The notes under the pieces are model-generated. The model ran no database searches. It was given only the letters and a program-made list of their open reading frames with translations, and was not told the DNA's origin. This document shows, piece after piece, positions 19,647-29,005 of a DNA stretch of 59,568 nucleotides. The position numbers and the translations under genes were made by a program. This DNA comes from Bacteroidota bacterium (GTDB taxonomy: Bacteria > Bacteroidota > Bacteroidia > Chitinophagales > Saprospiraceae): positions 1 through 59,568 of the forward strand of contig JANSWP010000038.1 in the NCBI GenBank assembly GCA_024743405.1, given 5' to 3'. Within the stretch, counting starts at the first letter, position 1; every line of letters starts with the position of its first letter.

Positions 19647-19701
19647 AGGGCAGACGGAAGAAATTAATGATTTTCACCGTCTGCCGACTACCGTTTTCCG
19701 T
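19633..19701. repeat. Inverted repeat spanning a stop codon
   Basis: 25-base arms at 19633-19657 and 19677-19701 pair at about 20 of 25 positions (right-hand part CGGTAG..GGCAGACGG). The TAG stop of the ABC ATPase gene is in the left arm, so the last few residues (NGGR) are encoded by the repeat. It lies between two genes of one cluster and may be a partial terminator or mRNA-stability hairpin. Confidence 0.65.
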
Positions 19702-19718
19702 CAACCAATAATAACAGA

Positions 19719-22700
19719 ATGTCTTCAACTTTTTTAACTATAGCGAAATACGAACGAAAAATCCTACTGCGTAGTTGGTTTTTCAGAATATTCTCTGGGC
19801 TGACACTGTTTTTTATCTTCGGATTTAACATTGGTGAAATCTCAGAAGTAGGAAATCGAACCTGGATATATCGGGCGGTTGCTTCCAATATGCCCTACAT
19901 TGCGATATACATCCTAAATATTGGACAGGCGATCATTGCTGTTTTTCTTTCTTCTGAATTTATAAAAAGAGATCGCAAGCAAGATACAACTGAGGTCTTT
20001 TATGTTCGATCGATGAGTAACGCAAGTTATATTTTAGGAAAAGCGTGGAGTATCTTGTCCCTTTTTCTTTTAGTTAATATAGCTGCATTATTATTATCTC
20101 TGATCTTTAATTCCCTAGCTAAAGATACTTATATTGATTGGCAGGCATTTCTTTATTATCCTGTATTGATTTCTGTTCCTACCTTAGTTTTTATTATTGG
20201 TTTGTCTTCATTGATGATGAGCATCATTCGTAACCAAGCATTGACCTTTGTTATATTGGTCGGTTACATCCTTTCTAGTTTGATCTACCTGAAAAGTTCT
20301 TACCATTACCTCTTTGATTATATGGCTTTTTATCAGCCTTTATTTCATTCACAAATTACAGGTTTTGGGGATTGGGAAACCATTTGGACGCTTCGGTCGA
20401 TGTATACTTGCTTTGGTCTTGGATTCCTATTTATCTCAATTTTGTTGTTGAAACGATTGCCTCAATCAAAACTACAAAATCTATTATCTGCAATATTTGC
20501 TATAGGGTTTATTTGTACAGGAGTTTATTTGGGGAATCAACATTTGAATCGATATAATAAGAGTGTGGAACTTCCAGAACAGATGATTGCACTCAATAAT
20601 GAATATCTTTTTTCACCTCAAATAGATATTAACAAACATGAAATTTTATTGACTCAGGCTGCGGATGGAATTAGTGTTGAATCTAAAATTATTGGTAATG
20701 CCAAAGCAGGTAGCAATGAGTTTGTTTTTAATTTAAATCCAGGTCTAAATGTCACAGATGTTAAGGTTGATAATAAGTCTATTGAATTTGAGCGAAAATT
20801 GCAGCTGCTACTGATTCGATTTGATACCGTAATTCCGGCTGGAAAGGAAATTAGTTTAGCGCTTAATTATTCTGGTAGTATTAATGAAAATGCGATGTTT
20901 ATAGATTTAGATGCTAAAACAAAGTTTAAACATCCAGGTGATTATTTGTTTGATATCGGAAGAAAATATGCATTTATTAATCCCAATTTCTTATTGCTTA
21001 CTCAAGAAGCTCATTGGTACCTACAAGCTGGAGTCGGTTATTGTACGACTAGTGCTTCCTGGTCTCGCAAGGATTTTATTGATTACCAATTAACGGTAAA
21101 GACTTTACCTGACTTAATCCCTATTTCACCTGGTCAATGTAAAGAAGTAGGGGAGGATAGTTATGTGTTTGAACGTGACTTTGCACTACCACAATTATCG
21201 TTATCCATTGGTAATTACCAAAAGAAAAGCCTAGAAGTTGATAGTCTTGTATTTTCAGTTTACCATATGGAAGGACATGATTACTTTATGGATGCCTTAC
21301 CGGATATTCGTGATACTTTGCCTTCTATAATAGCTGAACGCCTGCGCGATTATGAACGAAATACTGGTTTGAAATATCCATTTAAAGAGTTTTCGATTGT
21401 AGAAGTCCCAGGTCAGTTCAAATCTTATGATCGTACTTGGACATCTATTCATCAGACTAACCAACCAGGGCTGGTTTACTTCCCAGAAAAAGGATTGTTC
21501 AGTAGGAATAATGATTTTAATGGCTATGCTAAACGGATTAAAGGATGGGGTAGGAATAGAGAAAAAACCAAAGAGGAAATTCAGATAGTTGTATTAAATC
21601 GATTTATAGATCAGTTTTTCGACTTCAAGGATATAGATACTCGGTTTAATAATAATGAATCAACCATTGAGGAATCTATCAATCCTTATTATCAGTTTGT
21701 ACAGTTTTATGAAATGAGTAATAACCTTGATTCAGAGCAATGGCCGGTTCTAAATCGAGTTTTTGAATCCTACTTAAGAGGGACAGAAGGGAACGAGCCA
21801 GAATGGGTTCGAAGGAATAGTGGAAGTACCCAGAATGAATTGGCAAATATGGTCTTACAAGAAAAAACCTTTGCTGAAATTCTTACACTAAAGGAAAATC
21901 AGGAATTAATTGATAATGTAATTGAATTGAAAGGAGAGACTTTATTTTCTCTAATACAGGCAAAAGCTAATACAGACCAATTTCGAGTTTTTATTGGTGA
22001 GTTATTGGAAGAAACGCGCTTTCAAAACCTGCCTTTTGAAGAATTTAATGAAAGACTGCAAAAGGAATTTGGAGTGGATTTATCAGATCAAATGGAAAAA
22101 TGGTTCAATGAAATTCAATTGTCTCGTTATCGAATAAGTACACCGATTGCGGAGAAAGTATTAGCAGGAAACAAAGAAATGATTCGAGTCCGGTTTTCGG
22201 TGACCAACGACGGGGATTCAGAAGGGGTTATAAAAGTTACATTGACGCCAGAAGAGAATACTGATAAATTACTTTATCTGGAACCTGGGCAAACTAAAGA
22301 AGCTTTTTATCTGACGATAAAGGAGCCAAGTGGTATCCATTTTAATACACTTAGTTCAGGGAATTTGCCTAATCAAATAGAATACAATTTCGAACAGATT
22401 GGCAAAAGTTCTGCAAAAAATGCGAAGGAAGAAGAATTGGTTATAGAGAATCCAATGGTTTTAGTAAACAAGAGAGAAATCATTGTTGATAATGAAAACT
22501 CAGCATTTGACTTCACTCATTTTGAAGAAGTTAGCCGTTTACGAAAATGGTTGAAAACTGTAGACGAGGAAGGGTTTAAATATAAGGGAACACGGGTCTG
22601 GCGTCCTCCATTAAATTGGACGGCTACAACTAATGATGAATTTTTTGGTGAATTTATTCGGTCTGCATTTTATATAAAAGGAGGAGATGGATCTAAGGAA

Positions 22701-22994
22701 GCTAAGTGGAATATTCCAATAGAAGAACCTGGTCGGTATGATGTTTATTATCACGTTTATAAAGGTGATGCTTTCAGGTGGTGGCGAGATGAAAGGGGAA
22801 GTTATCAATTTACCATACCGCATCAGAATGGGACTGATCGTCCTAAAATAGAATTGAATAGAGATAGCCCAGATGGATGGACAGCCTTAGGTGATTATTC
22901 TTTTGCGGCTGATACGGTTACTATTTCTTTGAGTAATGAAACTAAACTTAGAGCCATTTTTGCTGACGCCATCAAATTAGTAAAAATGGATTGA
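19719..22994 (+). CDS. ABC-2 type permease fused to M1-aminopeptidase-like region and golvesin-like C-terminal domain
   Basis: 1091 residues. The first 270 hold about six membrane helices of an ABC-2 type permease. Residues 280-850 follow the layout of ABC/M1 aminopeptidase fusions. I find no HExxH zinc motif; the place where it would be expected reads VVLNRFIDQFF, so peptidase activity is unlikely. The last 165 residues (VDNENSAFDF, AFYIKGGDGSKEAKWNIP, GRYDVYYHVYKGD, FADAIKLVK) look like a golvesin/xanthan-lyase-type beta domain that would sit outside the cell membrane. It partners with the ATPase just upstream. A periplasmic substrate-handling domain is inference. Confidence 0.8.
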   Translation: MSSTFLTIAKYERKILLRSWFFRIFSGLTLFFIFGFNIGEISEVGNRTWIYRAVASNMPYIAIYILNIGQAIIAVFLSSEFIKRDRKQDTTEVFYVRSMSNASYILGKAWSILSLFLLVNIAALLLSLIFNSLAKDTYIDWQAFLYYPVLISVPTLVFIIGLSSLMMSIIRNQALTFVILVGYILSSLIYLKSSYHYLFDYMAFYQPLFHSQITGFGDWETIWTLRSMYTCFGLGFLFISILLLKRLPQSKLQNLLSAIFAIGFICTGVYLGNQHLNRYNKSVELPEQMIALNNEYLFSPQIDINKHEILLTQAADGISVESKIIGNAKAGSNEFVFNLNPGLNVTDVKVDNKSIEFERKLQLLLIRFDTVIPAGKEISLALNYSGSINENAMFIDLDAKTKFKHPGDYLFDIGRKYAFINPNFLLLTQEAHWYLQAGVGYCTTSASWSRKDFIDYQLTVKTLPDLIPISPGQCKEVGEDSYVFERDFALPQLSLSIGNYQKKSLEVDSLVFSVYHMEGHDYFMDALPDIRDTLPSIIAERLRDYERNTGLKYPFKEFSIVEVPGQFKSYDRTWTSIHQTNQPGLVYFPEKGLFSRNNDFNGYAKRIKGWGRNREKTKEEIQIVVLNRFIDQFFDFKDIDTRFNNNESTIEESINPYYQFVQFYEMSNNLDSEQWPVLNRVFESYLRGTEGNEPEWVRRNSGSTQNELANMVLQEKTFAEILTLKENQELIDNVIELKGETLFSLIQAKANTDQFRVFIGELLEETRFQNLPFEEFNERLQKEFGVDLSDQMEKWFNEIQLSRYRISTPIAEKVLAGNKEMIRVRFSVTNDGDSEGVIKVTLTPEENTDKLLYLEPGQTKEAFYLTIKEPSGIHFNTLSSGNLPNQIEYNFEQIGKSSAKNAKEEELVIENPMVLVNKREIIVDNENSAFDFTHFEEVSRLRKWLKTVDEEGFKYKGTRVWRPPLNWTATTNDEFFGEFIRSAFYIKGGDGSKEAKWNIPIEEPGRYDVYYHVYKGDAFRWWRDERGSYQFTIPHQNGTDRPKIELNRDSPDGWTALGDYSFAADTVTISLSNETKLRAIFADAIKLVKMD

Positions 22995-23144
22995 TGATAT
23001 GATGTTAGGCAAGTGATCAATTTACATTTCGGGCTTAACTCAATTGAATTTCTTGACGCTAAAATTTCCAATGCCAACAGGTCTTCTAATCCAACTCTTG
23101 TCTCATTTGCGCAAAAGTTGATTACTTAGAAACTAATTAAATTT

Positions 23145-24650
23145 ATGATTATGAAGAAACACCCAGCTTTTAGCTTTTTACGATTTCTGTCTTTCGGAGT
23201 GTTTGGTTTGTGTTGCTGTTTCAATTTTTCATTAATTGGGCAAACACCGCTCACTTTGCAAGGAGCTTTGGATATTGCGGAATCAGGCAGCCCAAACATT
23301 CAGCGGTCATTATTAAATATTGAACAATATCAACATAGCCTGAGAGCCGAAAGAGCGTCCTTAAAGTCCCGTTTTTCATTAACACTAAATCCATTCAATT
23401 TTAGTAATACCAGAAGATTTGACAATCAGTTTTCACAATGGTTTACCAATGAAGAAACTTCTTCTTCAGGTACTTTTCAGGTGGAGCAACCGATTTTGAG
23501 AACGGATGGCTCGATTGGTTTATTCAATACTTTAAGTTGGCGAAGTAATAAAACGGAGATTGCCAATTTTGGTGAAAATGAGAATAAAGCCTTCTACAAT
23601 AATTTATACCTCGTACTCAATCAACCGCTCTTTACTTACAATCGTCGGCGAATGGCTTTGGATGAGTTAGAGCTCAATTATGAAAACGCCAATTTGGATT
23701 ATTCTATCCAACGATTGACTTTGGAAAAAACAATTACCAGCCAATTTTTTGATGTTTATTTGGCTCAATTAAACTTAGATATCTCTCAGGAAGAATTGGA
23801 AAATACGACTAAAAATTTCGAAATAGTTAAGAATAAAGTAGAAGCGGGTTTATTAGCTCAAGAGGAATTGTATCAGGCAGAATTAAACTTTGCGAATGCC
23901 CAGTTATCGGTTCAAGACAATGAATTAGGATTGGCGAATGCGGAAGAATTATTCAAAAGAGAAATTGGGATGAATCTGAATGAAGATATTCAGTTGATTA
24001 CAGAATTAGATGCTGAGGAGGTTTTGATTGATTTGGAGAGAGCCGTTGAATATGCGTTGGAGTCAAGAATGGAATTGAAGCAACGCCAGATTAGCATTGA
24101 CAGATCTCTATTCGAAATGGAACGTGTAAAATCCATGAATGAATTTAGGGCAGATGTTCAATTGACTTTAGGGATTTTTGGAGATAATGAAAACTTTGGA
24201 AAGGTTTACAATTCTCCTACCAGTAACCCCGCAGTCGGTCTTTCTGTTAATATTCCAATTTGGGATTGGGGTGAACGAAATGCGCGAATTCAGGCACAAG
24301 AAGTTTCTATGAAAAGTCAAAAATTGGATTTGGAACAAGACAAAATACAAATGAGAATGGATATTCGTCGAGCTTACAGAAGTGTCCAGACTCAAATGCC
24401 AAGAATCGCAATCGCCAGAAAAAATGTTGAAAATGCAGAACGAACTTATGACATCAATTTAGAAAGATATATCAATGGCGATTTGTCTGGTATTGATTTG
24501 AATCAATTTCAGACCCAATTATCAAGTAAGAAAATAGAGTTGGCTCGTTCCTTAATCAATTATAAAACACAATTGCTTGATCTCAAAATATTGACTTTAT
24601 ATGATTGGGAAAAGCAAGAACCTGTTTCACCGGCATTGCCACGGAAATAA
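23145..24650 (+). CDS. TolC-family outer membrane efflux protein
   Basis: 501 residues with an N-terminal signal ending near LIGQ at about residue 34. The rest has the alpha-helical repeat pattern of OEP/TolC proteins: long heptad-like stretches rich in Leu, Glu, Asn and Ala (NTTKNFEIVKNKVEAG, LYQAELNFANAQLSVQDNEL) in two similar halves and the typical NIPIWDWGERNARI before the second helical hairpin. It forms the outer membrane channel for the adaptor and RND pump that follow. The start is at 23145 or at the ATG six bases later. Confidence 0.9.
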   Translation: MIMKKHPAFSFLRFLSFGVFGLCCCFNFSLIGQTPLTLQGALDIAESGSPNIQRSLLNIEQYQHSLRAERASLKSRFSLTLNPFNFSNTRRFDNQFSQWFTNEETSSSGTFQVEQPILRTDGSIGLFNTLSWRSNKTEIANFGENENKAFYNNLYLVLNQPLFTYNRRRMALDELELNYENANLDYSIQRLTLEKTITSQFFDVYLAQLNLDISQEELENTTKNFEIVKNKVEAGLLAQEELYQAELNFANAQLSVQDNELGLANAEELFKREIGMNLNEDIQLITELDAEEVLIDLERAVEYALESRMELKQRQISIDRSLFEMERVKSMNEFRADVQLTLGIFGDNENFGKVYNSPTSNPAVGLSVNIPIWDWGERNARIQAQEVSMKSQKLDLEQDKIQMRMDIRRAYRSVQTQMPRIAIARKNVENAERTYDINLERYINGDLSGIDLNQFQTQLSSKKIELARSLINYKTQLLDLKILTLYDWEKQEPVSPALPRK

Positions 24651-24725
24651 TTCAGATATTCTAGAATTTTGAAACCTAGAAAATCTAGCGTTCCAAAACA
24701 ATAAAGAACTTAAAAATTAACAATA

Positions 24726-25781
24726 GTGAAAAATCATCTTTACCTAATTGCTTTTATCATGCTGACTATGTTTGCATGTGATCAGCCGGAAGAGGAAAGC
24801 CCAACAATTGATATTGCGGCACCTGTATCTGTTATTCAAATAAAAACAGACAATCTTTCTCGTTTTACCATTGCTACTGGAAATGCTATGGCAAATAAAG
24901 AGATGGAAATGAATGCCAAGCTAGGAGGTGAATTTCTTTTGAAAAATCATCCATCCTATAATCGGCCTTATAAACTTGGGGATCGAGTTAAAGCTGGACA
25001 ACCTTTTATGGAAATAAAGGATGAGGAATATGCCAATAGCATTAGTCTCGATTTAAAAGAAATGAATTTAGAGTTGGCTGAAAAGACCTACCAAAAGCAA
25101 CAGTCCATATTCGAAAAAGGAGGGGTGACGGAAACTGAACTTAAAAATGCAGAGCTTCAAGTTATTACCGCAAAAAATGATTTGGAGAACGCTAAGATCA
25201 GAAAGGATAAAATGAAGATGGCAATTCCTATTTCTGGGGTGATTGTCGAATTTCCCCACTATACGCCTAAAAGTATAATACAACAGGGCGCCCCACTAGG
25301 TAAGATCATGGATTATTCAAAAATGTATATCGATGTCAACCTACCTGAAAATACGATGAATGAAATTAAGATTGGACAAGGGGTACAAATAACCAATTAC
25401 AGTGTGCCAGATGATACGCTTTCGGGTAAGATTACCGAGATTTCACCAGTCATAGACATTAATACTAGGACTTACTTAGCAAAGGTTCGATTTAATAATT
25501 CGAAATTATTGATTCGCCCAGGAATGTTTGTAAAAACCTTAATTAAAGTTAGAGAAAAGAATGGTATCATCATTATCCCTAAGGAGATTATTATATCGGA
25601 TCAAAATGGTAAGCGGGTTTTTGTGGTGGAAGAAAATACAGCTTATGAACGTATCATTGAAACTGGAATTGAGAATGATGATATGATTGAGGTCATTAGT
25701 GGTCTGGAAGTAAATGAACGATTGGTGGTCAAAGGTTTTGAAACCCTTCGAGATAAATCCAAAGTGAAAGTATTGAAATGA
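24726..25781 (+). CDS. RND efflux membrane-fusion (HlyD-type) lipoprotein
   Basis: 351 residues starting at GTG. The lipobox is LTMFAC with Cys at about residue 18. Layout of a periplasmic adaptor: N-terminal beta strands, a lipoyl-like half (LGDRVKAGQPFMEI), a helical hairpin with coiled-coil pattern (about 100-150), the second lipoyl half (AIPISGVIVEFPHY), a beta-barrel (VNLPENTMNEIKIGQGVQI) and a membrane-proximal domain. Its stop overlaps the start of the RND gene by four bases (ATGA), which indicates translational coupling. Confidence 0.92.
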   Translation: MKNHLYLIAFIMLTMFACDQPEEESPTIDIAAPVSVIQIKTDNLSRFTIATGNAMANKEMEMNAKLGGEFLLKNHPSYNRPYKLGDRVKAGQPFMEIKDEEYANSISLDLKEMNLELAEKTYQKQQSIFEKGGVTETELKNAELQVITAKNDLENAKIRKDKMKMAIPISGVIVEFPHYTPKSIIQQGAPLGKIMDYSKMYIDVNLPENTMNEIKIGQGVQITNYSVPDDTLSGKITEISPVIDINTRTYLAKVRFNNSKLLIRPGMFVKTLIKVREKNGIIIIPKEIIISDQNGKRVFVVEENTAYERIIETGIENDDMIEVISGLEVNERLVVKGFETLRDKSKVKVLK

Positions 25782-28700
25782 AGAAACTAACACAATTTGC
25801 GGTTGAGTATCCAGTAACAATCTTGATGGCGATCTTAGGGATTGGTATTCTGGGGTATATATCCTATTTCCGCTTGGGAGTTGATCTATTACCAGATTTG
25901 AATTCGCCTCGCCTTTTTGTAGAAATCATGGCTGGAGAAAAGGCACCAGAGGAAATTGAAAAACAATATGTCGAACAAATTGAAGCCTTGACTATGCGAC
26001 AGCAGGGAGTTACTCAAGTATACTCTCTTGTCCGTATAGGTTCCGCACAGCTAACAGTTGAATATAGTTGGGAAAAAGATATGGATGAAGCTTTCCTCGA
26101 TTTACAAAAATCACTCAATGATTTTAATCAAGGAGGGGAGATAGAGCGGATTAGTGTAACCCAATACGATCCGAATAGTGCGCCAATTATGTTGATTGGG
26201 ATTAGCCATCCAGACATTAGTGACCTGAATGAACTGCGGAAAGTTGGTGAAAACTACCTTAGTAATGAGTTGGTACGATTAGAAGGAGTGGCTCAAGTTT
26301 CGCTTTCTGGAGAACTCGAACAAGAAGTCGTGATTAAGCCTGTTCCTTATAAAATGGAGGCTTACAATATTACAATGGATGCGATTGCCTCAAAAATTCA
26401 AAGTTATAATCAAAACATCTCTGGTGGAAGTGTTCAAGACCTGGGTTTAAATTATACGGTCAAGGGAATAGGAATGTTGGAAACAGAGGAGGATTTTAAC
26501 CAACTCATCATTGGATATAAGGAAGGACAAACTCAAGTTCTTCCTACTCAAGAAGCACAGAATACCAGTGACGACAAAAAAGCACCCATTTTTTTAAAAG
26601 ACGTTGCGGAAACAACATTCACCAATAAAGACCCTAAAAACATTGTCCGAATTAATGGTCAACGTTGCATCGGTTTGTCCATTTATAAAGAAAATCGCTT
26701 TAATACGGTCAAAGCAGTAGAGGAAATATCAGAGGCATTGGGGACTATCGGTGATGCCTTGCCGGGCTATCAATTTGAAGTTATTTCCAACCAAGGCACT
26801 TTTATTAAGAATGCGGTTGATGAAGTTCAGGAAACTGCCTTAATGGGGATTGTATTGGCAGTGATTGTATTATTTTTCTTTTTACACAGGTTTGGGACAA
26901 CTTTAATTATAAGTATAGCCATCCCGATTTCCATCATTGCGACCTTTACCTTGATGTATTTTAATGGACTAACCATTAACATCATGACTTTAGGAGGATT
27001 GGCATTAGGGGCTGGAATGTTAGTTGACAATGCGATAGTCGTTCTCGAAAATATTTTTAGGAATCATGAAGCTGGAGCGGATGCCAAAACAGCTGCTATT
27101 AATGGAACAGCTGAAGTCGGAGGAGCGATTACGGCTTCTACCTTGACGACCATCATCGTTTTTTTACCGGTGATTTATTTACAAGATGCTGCGGGAGAAT
27201 TGTTTAAAGATCAGGCTTGGACAGTGGCTTTTTCCTTATTGTCCTCCTTATTCGTTGCGATTTTTGTAATCCCAATGTTGTATCACCGCTTTTATAAAAA
27301 ACGGACGATACCCGCACAAGCGAAATCATTTCAATTGACAGGATATGGGCAATTTCTTAAAGGTATTTTGAAACTTCGATGGTTGGTCATCTTATTTGCG
27401 GCGTTATTAGTAGCTGGAGCATTCTACATTTATCCTTCTATAGGAACAGAATTTATGCCTAGTGCAACGACCAAGAAATTTAAGATGGATGTACAGATGC
27501 CCGAAGGAACCGTGCTCGAAAGAACTGCTGCAACAGTAGGCAGTGTGGAGGCAATTATTCAAGAAGGATTAGGGGATGATTTAAAATTTGTTTATAGCCA
27601 TATTGGTCCCAAAACAGATCCAGGAGGAGGGCAAACAGCTGTTTTTCAAGGAGAACACACCGCTTCTGTAGAAGTCGCTTTGATTGATAGTACTCGTTTG
27701 GGAACACATAAAGTGATTGCGGCTTTGGATGAAGCTATGAATGGCATACCAGGAGTTAAGCTTTCTTTTTCACCAGAAGTATCTTCTCTAAACAGTATTC
27801 TTCGAGTAGAAGAAGCACCGCTAATGGTCGAAGTAAAAGGCGATGATTTGGGAACCATCGAAACCTTGACACAAGCCGCGCGTGAAAAAATGGCGACGAT
27901 TCCTGAATTATTAAATCTTCGGACTTCAATTGAAGAGGGAGCTCCAGAAGTCGAAATATTTTTTGACCGATTCAAATTGGGACTCTATAATTTAGATTTG
28001 AATGATGTAGTTACGCAAGTTCAGGATCAACTAAAAGGCAAAAGCGTCGGGCGATTGGAACAGGCGGGCGAAATGATTGACATCGAACTCCAATTACCTG
28101 AACAGGGCATAAATGCATTTGAAGGAATGACCATCAAAGGCGGGGAAAAAGAGTATCGCCTCAACGAAATTGCCACTTTGAAAACTTCCAGAGCTGCCCG
28201 AGAAATTCATCGTCGAAACCAAAGCCGAATTGGAAAAGTGTATGCACAGGTAGATGAAGAAATCCCTTTGGAGTTTTTAGCTCAACAAATCCGAGAGGAA
28301 TTAAAGCAAATTGACCTTCCGCCAAATTATAGTATGAAGGTAGTAGGGGACGAGGCTCGCCGACAAGAATCTTTGCAGAGTTTGACCTTTTCGTTGATTT
28401 TGTCCATCATTTTGGTGTATATGGTGATGGCTTCACAATTCGAATCCTTGATACATCCATTTACCATTTTATTGACGATTCCGTTAGCGGTCGTCGGTAC
28501 GATTGCCACTTTTTATTGGTTGCAAACGCCGCTCAATATTATGGCGATTATCGGAATAATTATGCTGGTCGGAATTGCGGTCAACGACGCGATTATCCTC
28601 GTGGATCGCATCAATCAATTGAAGCGGGGAGGGTTGAGTCGATACGATGCCATAGTTCAAGCTGGGCAACAACGGATTCGACCCATTTTGATGACGAGTA

Positions 28701-28879
28701 TGACCACCGTTTTGGCATTGCTTCCGTTGACTTTTGGTTTTGGGGAAAGTGCTTCTTTGAGAGCGCCAATGGCATGGGCGGTGATTGGTGGATTGGTCAC
28801 TTCTACTTTGTTGACGTTGGTGGTGATTCCTTGTGTGTATGCGGTGATTGATTTTGGAGGGAATAAAGCAGAGGCTTAG
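25778..28879 (+). CDS. RND-family efflux pump inner membrane subunit (AcrB-like)
   Basis: 1033 residues, the standard length. The N-terminal helix, two large periplasmic loops and two sets of six helices are recognisable. The motif GAGMLVDNAIVVLENIFRNHE in the fourth helix carries the Asp used in proton relay; the neighbour is Asn rather than the second Asp of AcrB, as in many Bacteroidota pumps. The C-terminal half has GIAVNDAIILVDRIN. It forms a tripartite pump with the adaptor and TolC protein upstream. Substrate unknown. In many relatives a second RND gene follows directly; here the next RND gene is 6.5 kb further on, beyond an accessory patch. Confidence 0.93.
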   Translation: MKKLTQFAVEYPVTILMAILGIGILGYISYFRLGVDLLPDLNSPRLFVEIMAGEKAPEEIEKQYVEQIEALTMRQQGVTQVYSLVRIGSAQLTVEYSWEKDMDEAFLDLQKSLNDFNQGGEIERISVTQYDPNSAPIMLIGISHPDISDLNELRKVGENYLSNELVRLEGVAQVSLSGELEQEVVIKPVPYKMEAYNITMDAIASKIQSYNQNISGGSVQDLGLNYTVKGIGMLETEEDFNQLIIGYKEGQTQVLPTQEAQNTSDDKKAPIFLKDVAETTFTNKDPKNIVRINGQRCIGLSIYKENRFNTVKAVEEISEALGTIGDALPGYQFEVISNQGTFIKNAVDEVQETALMGIVLAVIVLFFFLHRFGTTLIISIAIPISIIATFTLMYFNGLTINIMTLGGLALGAGMLVDNAIVVLENIFRNHEAGADAKTAAINGTAEVGGAITASTLTTIIVFLPVIYLQDAAGELFKDQAWTVAFSLLSSLFVAIFVIPMLYHRFYKKRTIPAQAKSFQLTGYGQFLKGILKLRWLVILFAALLVAGAFYIYPSIGTEFMPSATTKKFKMDVQMPEGTVLERTAATVGSVEAIIQEGLGDDLKFVYSHIGPKTDPGGGQTAVFQGEHTASVEVALIDSTRLGTHKVIAALDEAMNGIPGVKLSFSPEVSSLNSILRVEEAPLMVEVKGDDLGTIETLTQAAREKMATIPELLNLRTSIEEGAPEVEIFFDRFKLGLYNLDLNDVVTQVQDQLKGKSVGRLEQAGEMIDIELQLPEQGINAFEGMTIKGGEKEYRLNEIATLKTSRAAREIHRRNQSRIGKVYAQVDEEIPLEFLAQQIREELKQIDLPPNYSMKVVGDEARRQESLQSLTFSLILSIILVYMVMASQFESLIHPFTILLTIPLAVVGTIATFYWLQTPLNIMAIIGIIMLVGIAVNDAIILVDRINQLKRGGLSRYDAIVQAGQQRIRPILMTSMTTVLALLPLTFGFGESASLRAPMAWAVIGGLVTSTLLTLVVIPCVYAVIDFGGNKAEA

Positions 28880-28903
28880 AATCTATGTTGAATTAAGATA
28901 TTA

Positions 28904-28976
28904 AAAATGAGAATTTGAGGATTACAGATATATTAGGATGTTTGTTGATGTATCCAAGTTGGTAGTCATTTAAGAA
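28904..28976. repeat. Repeat family C copy 1 (leader of the S9 peptidase gene)
   Basis: The stretch containing GGATTACAGATATATTAGGA and then TGTTTGTTGATGTAT resembles 31320-31353, the leader of the DUF4932-like gene (about two thirds identical by eye). The flanks here (AAATGAGAATTTG and CAAGTTGGTAGTCATTT) are partly complementary to each other. Confidence 0.45.
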
Positions 28977-29005
28977 AACACAATAACCTTTGAAAATTTA
29001 AGAAA

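Noticed and set aside
28516-28851. 111-codon forward frame inside the first RND gene
   Set aside because: It overlaps a well-conserved RND region in another frame and is a coding shadow.
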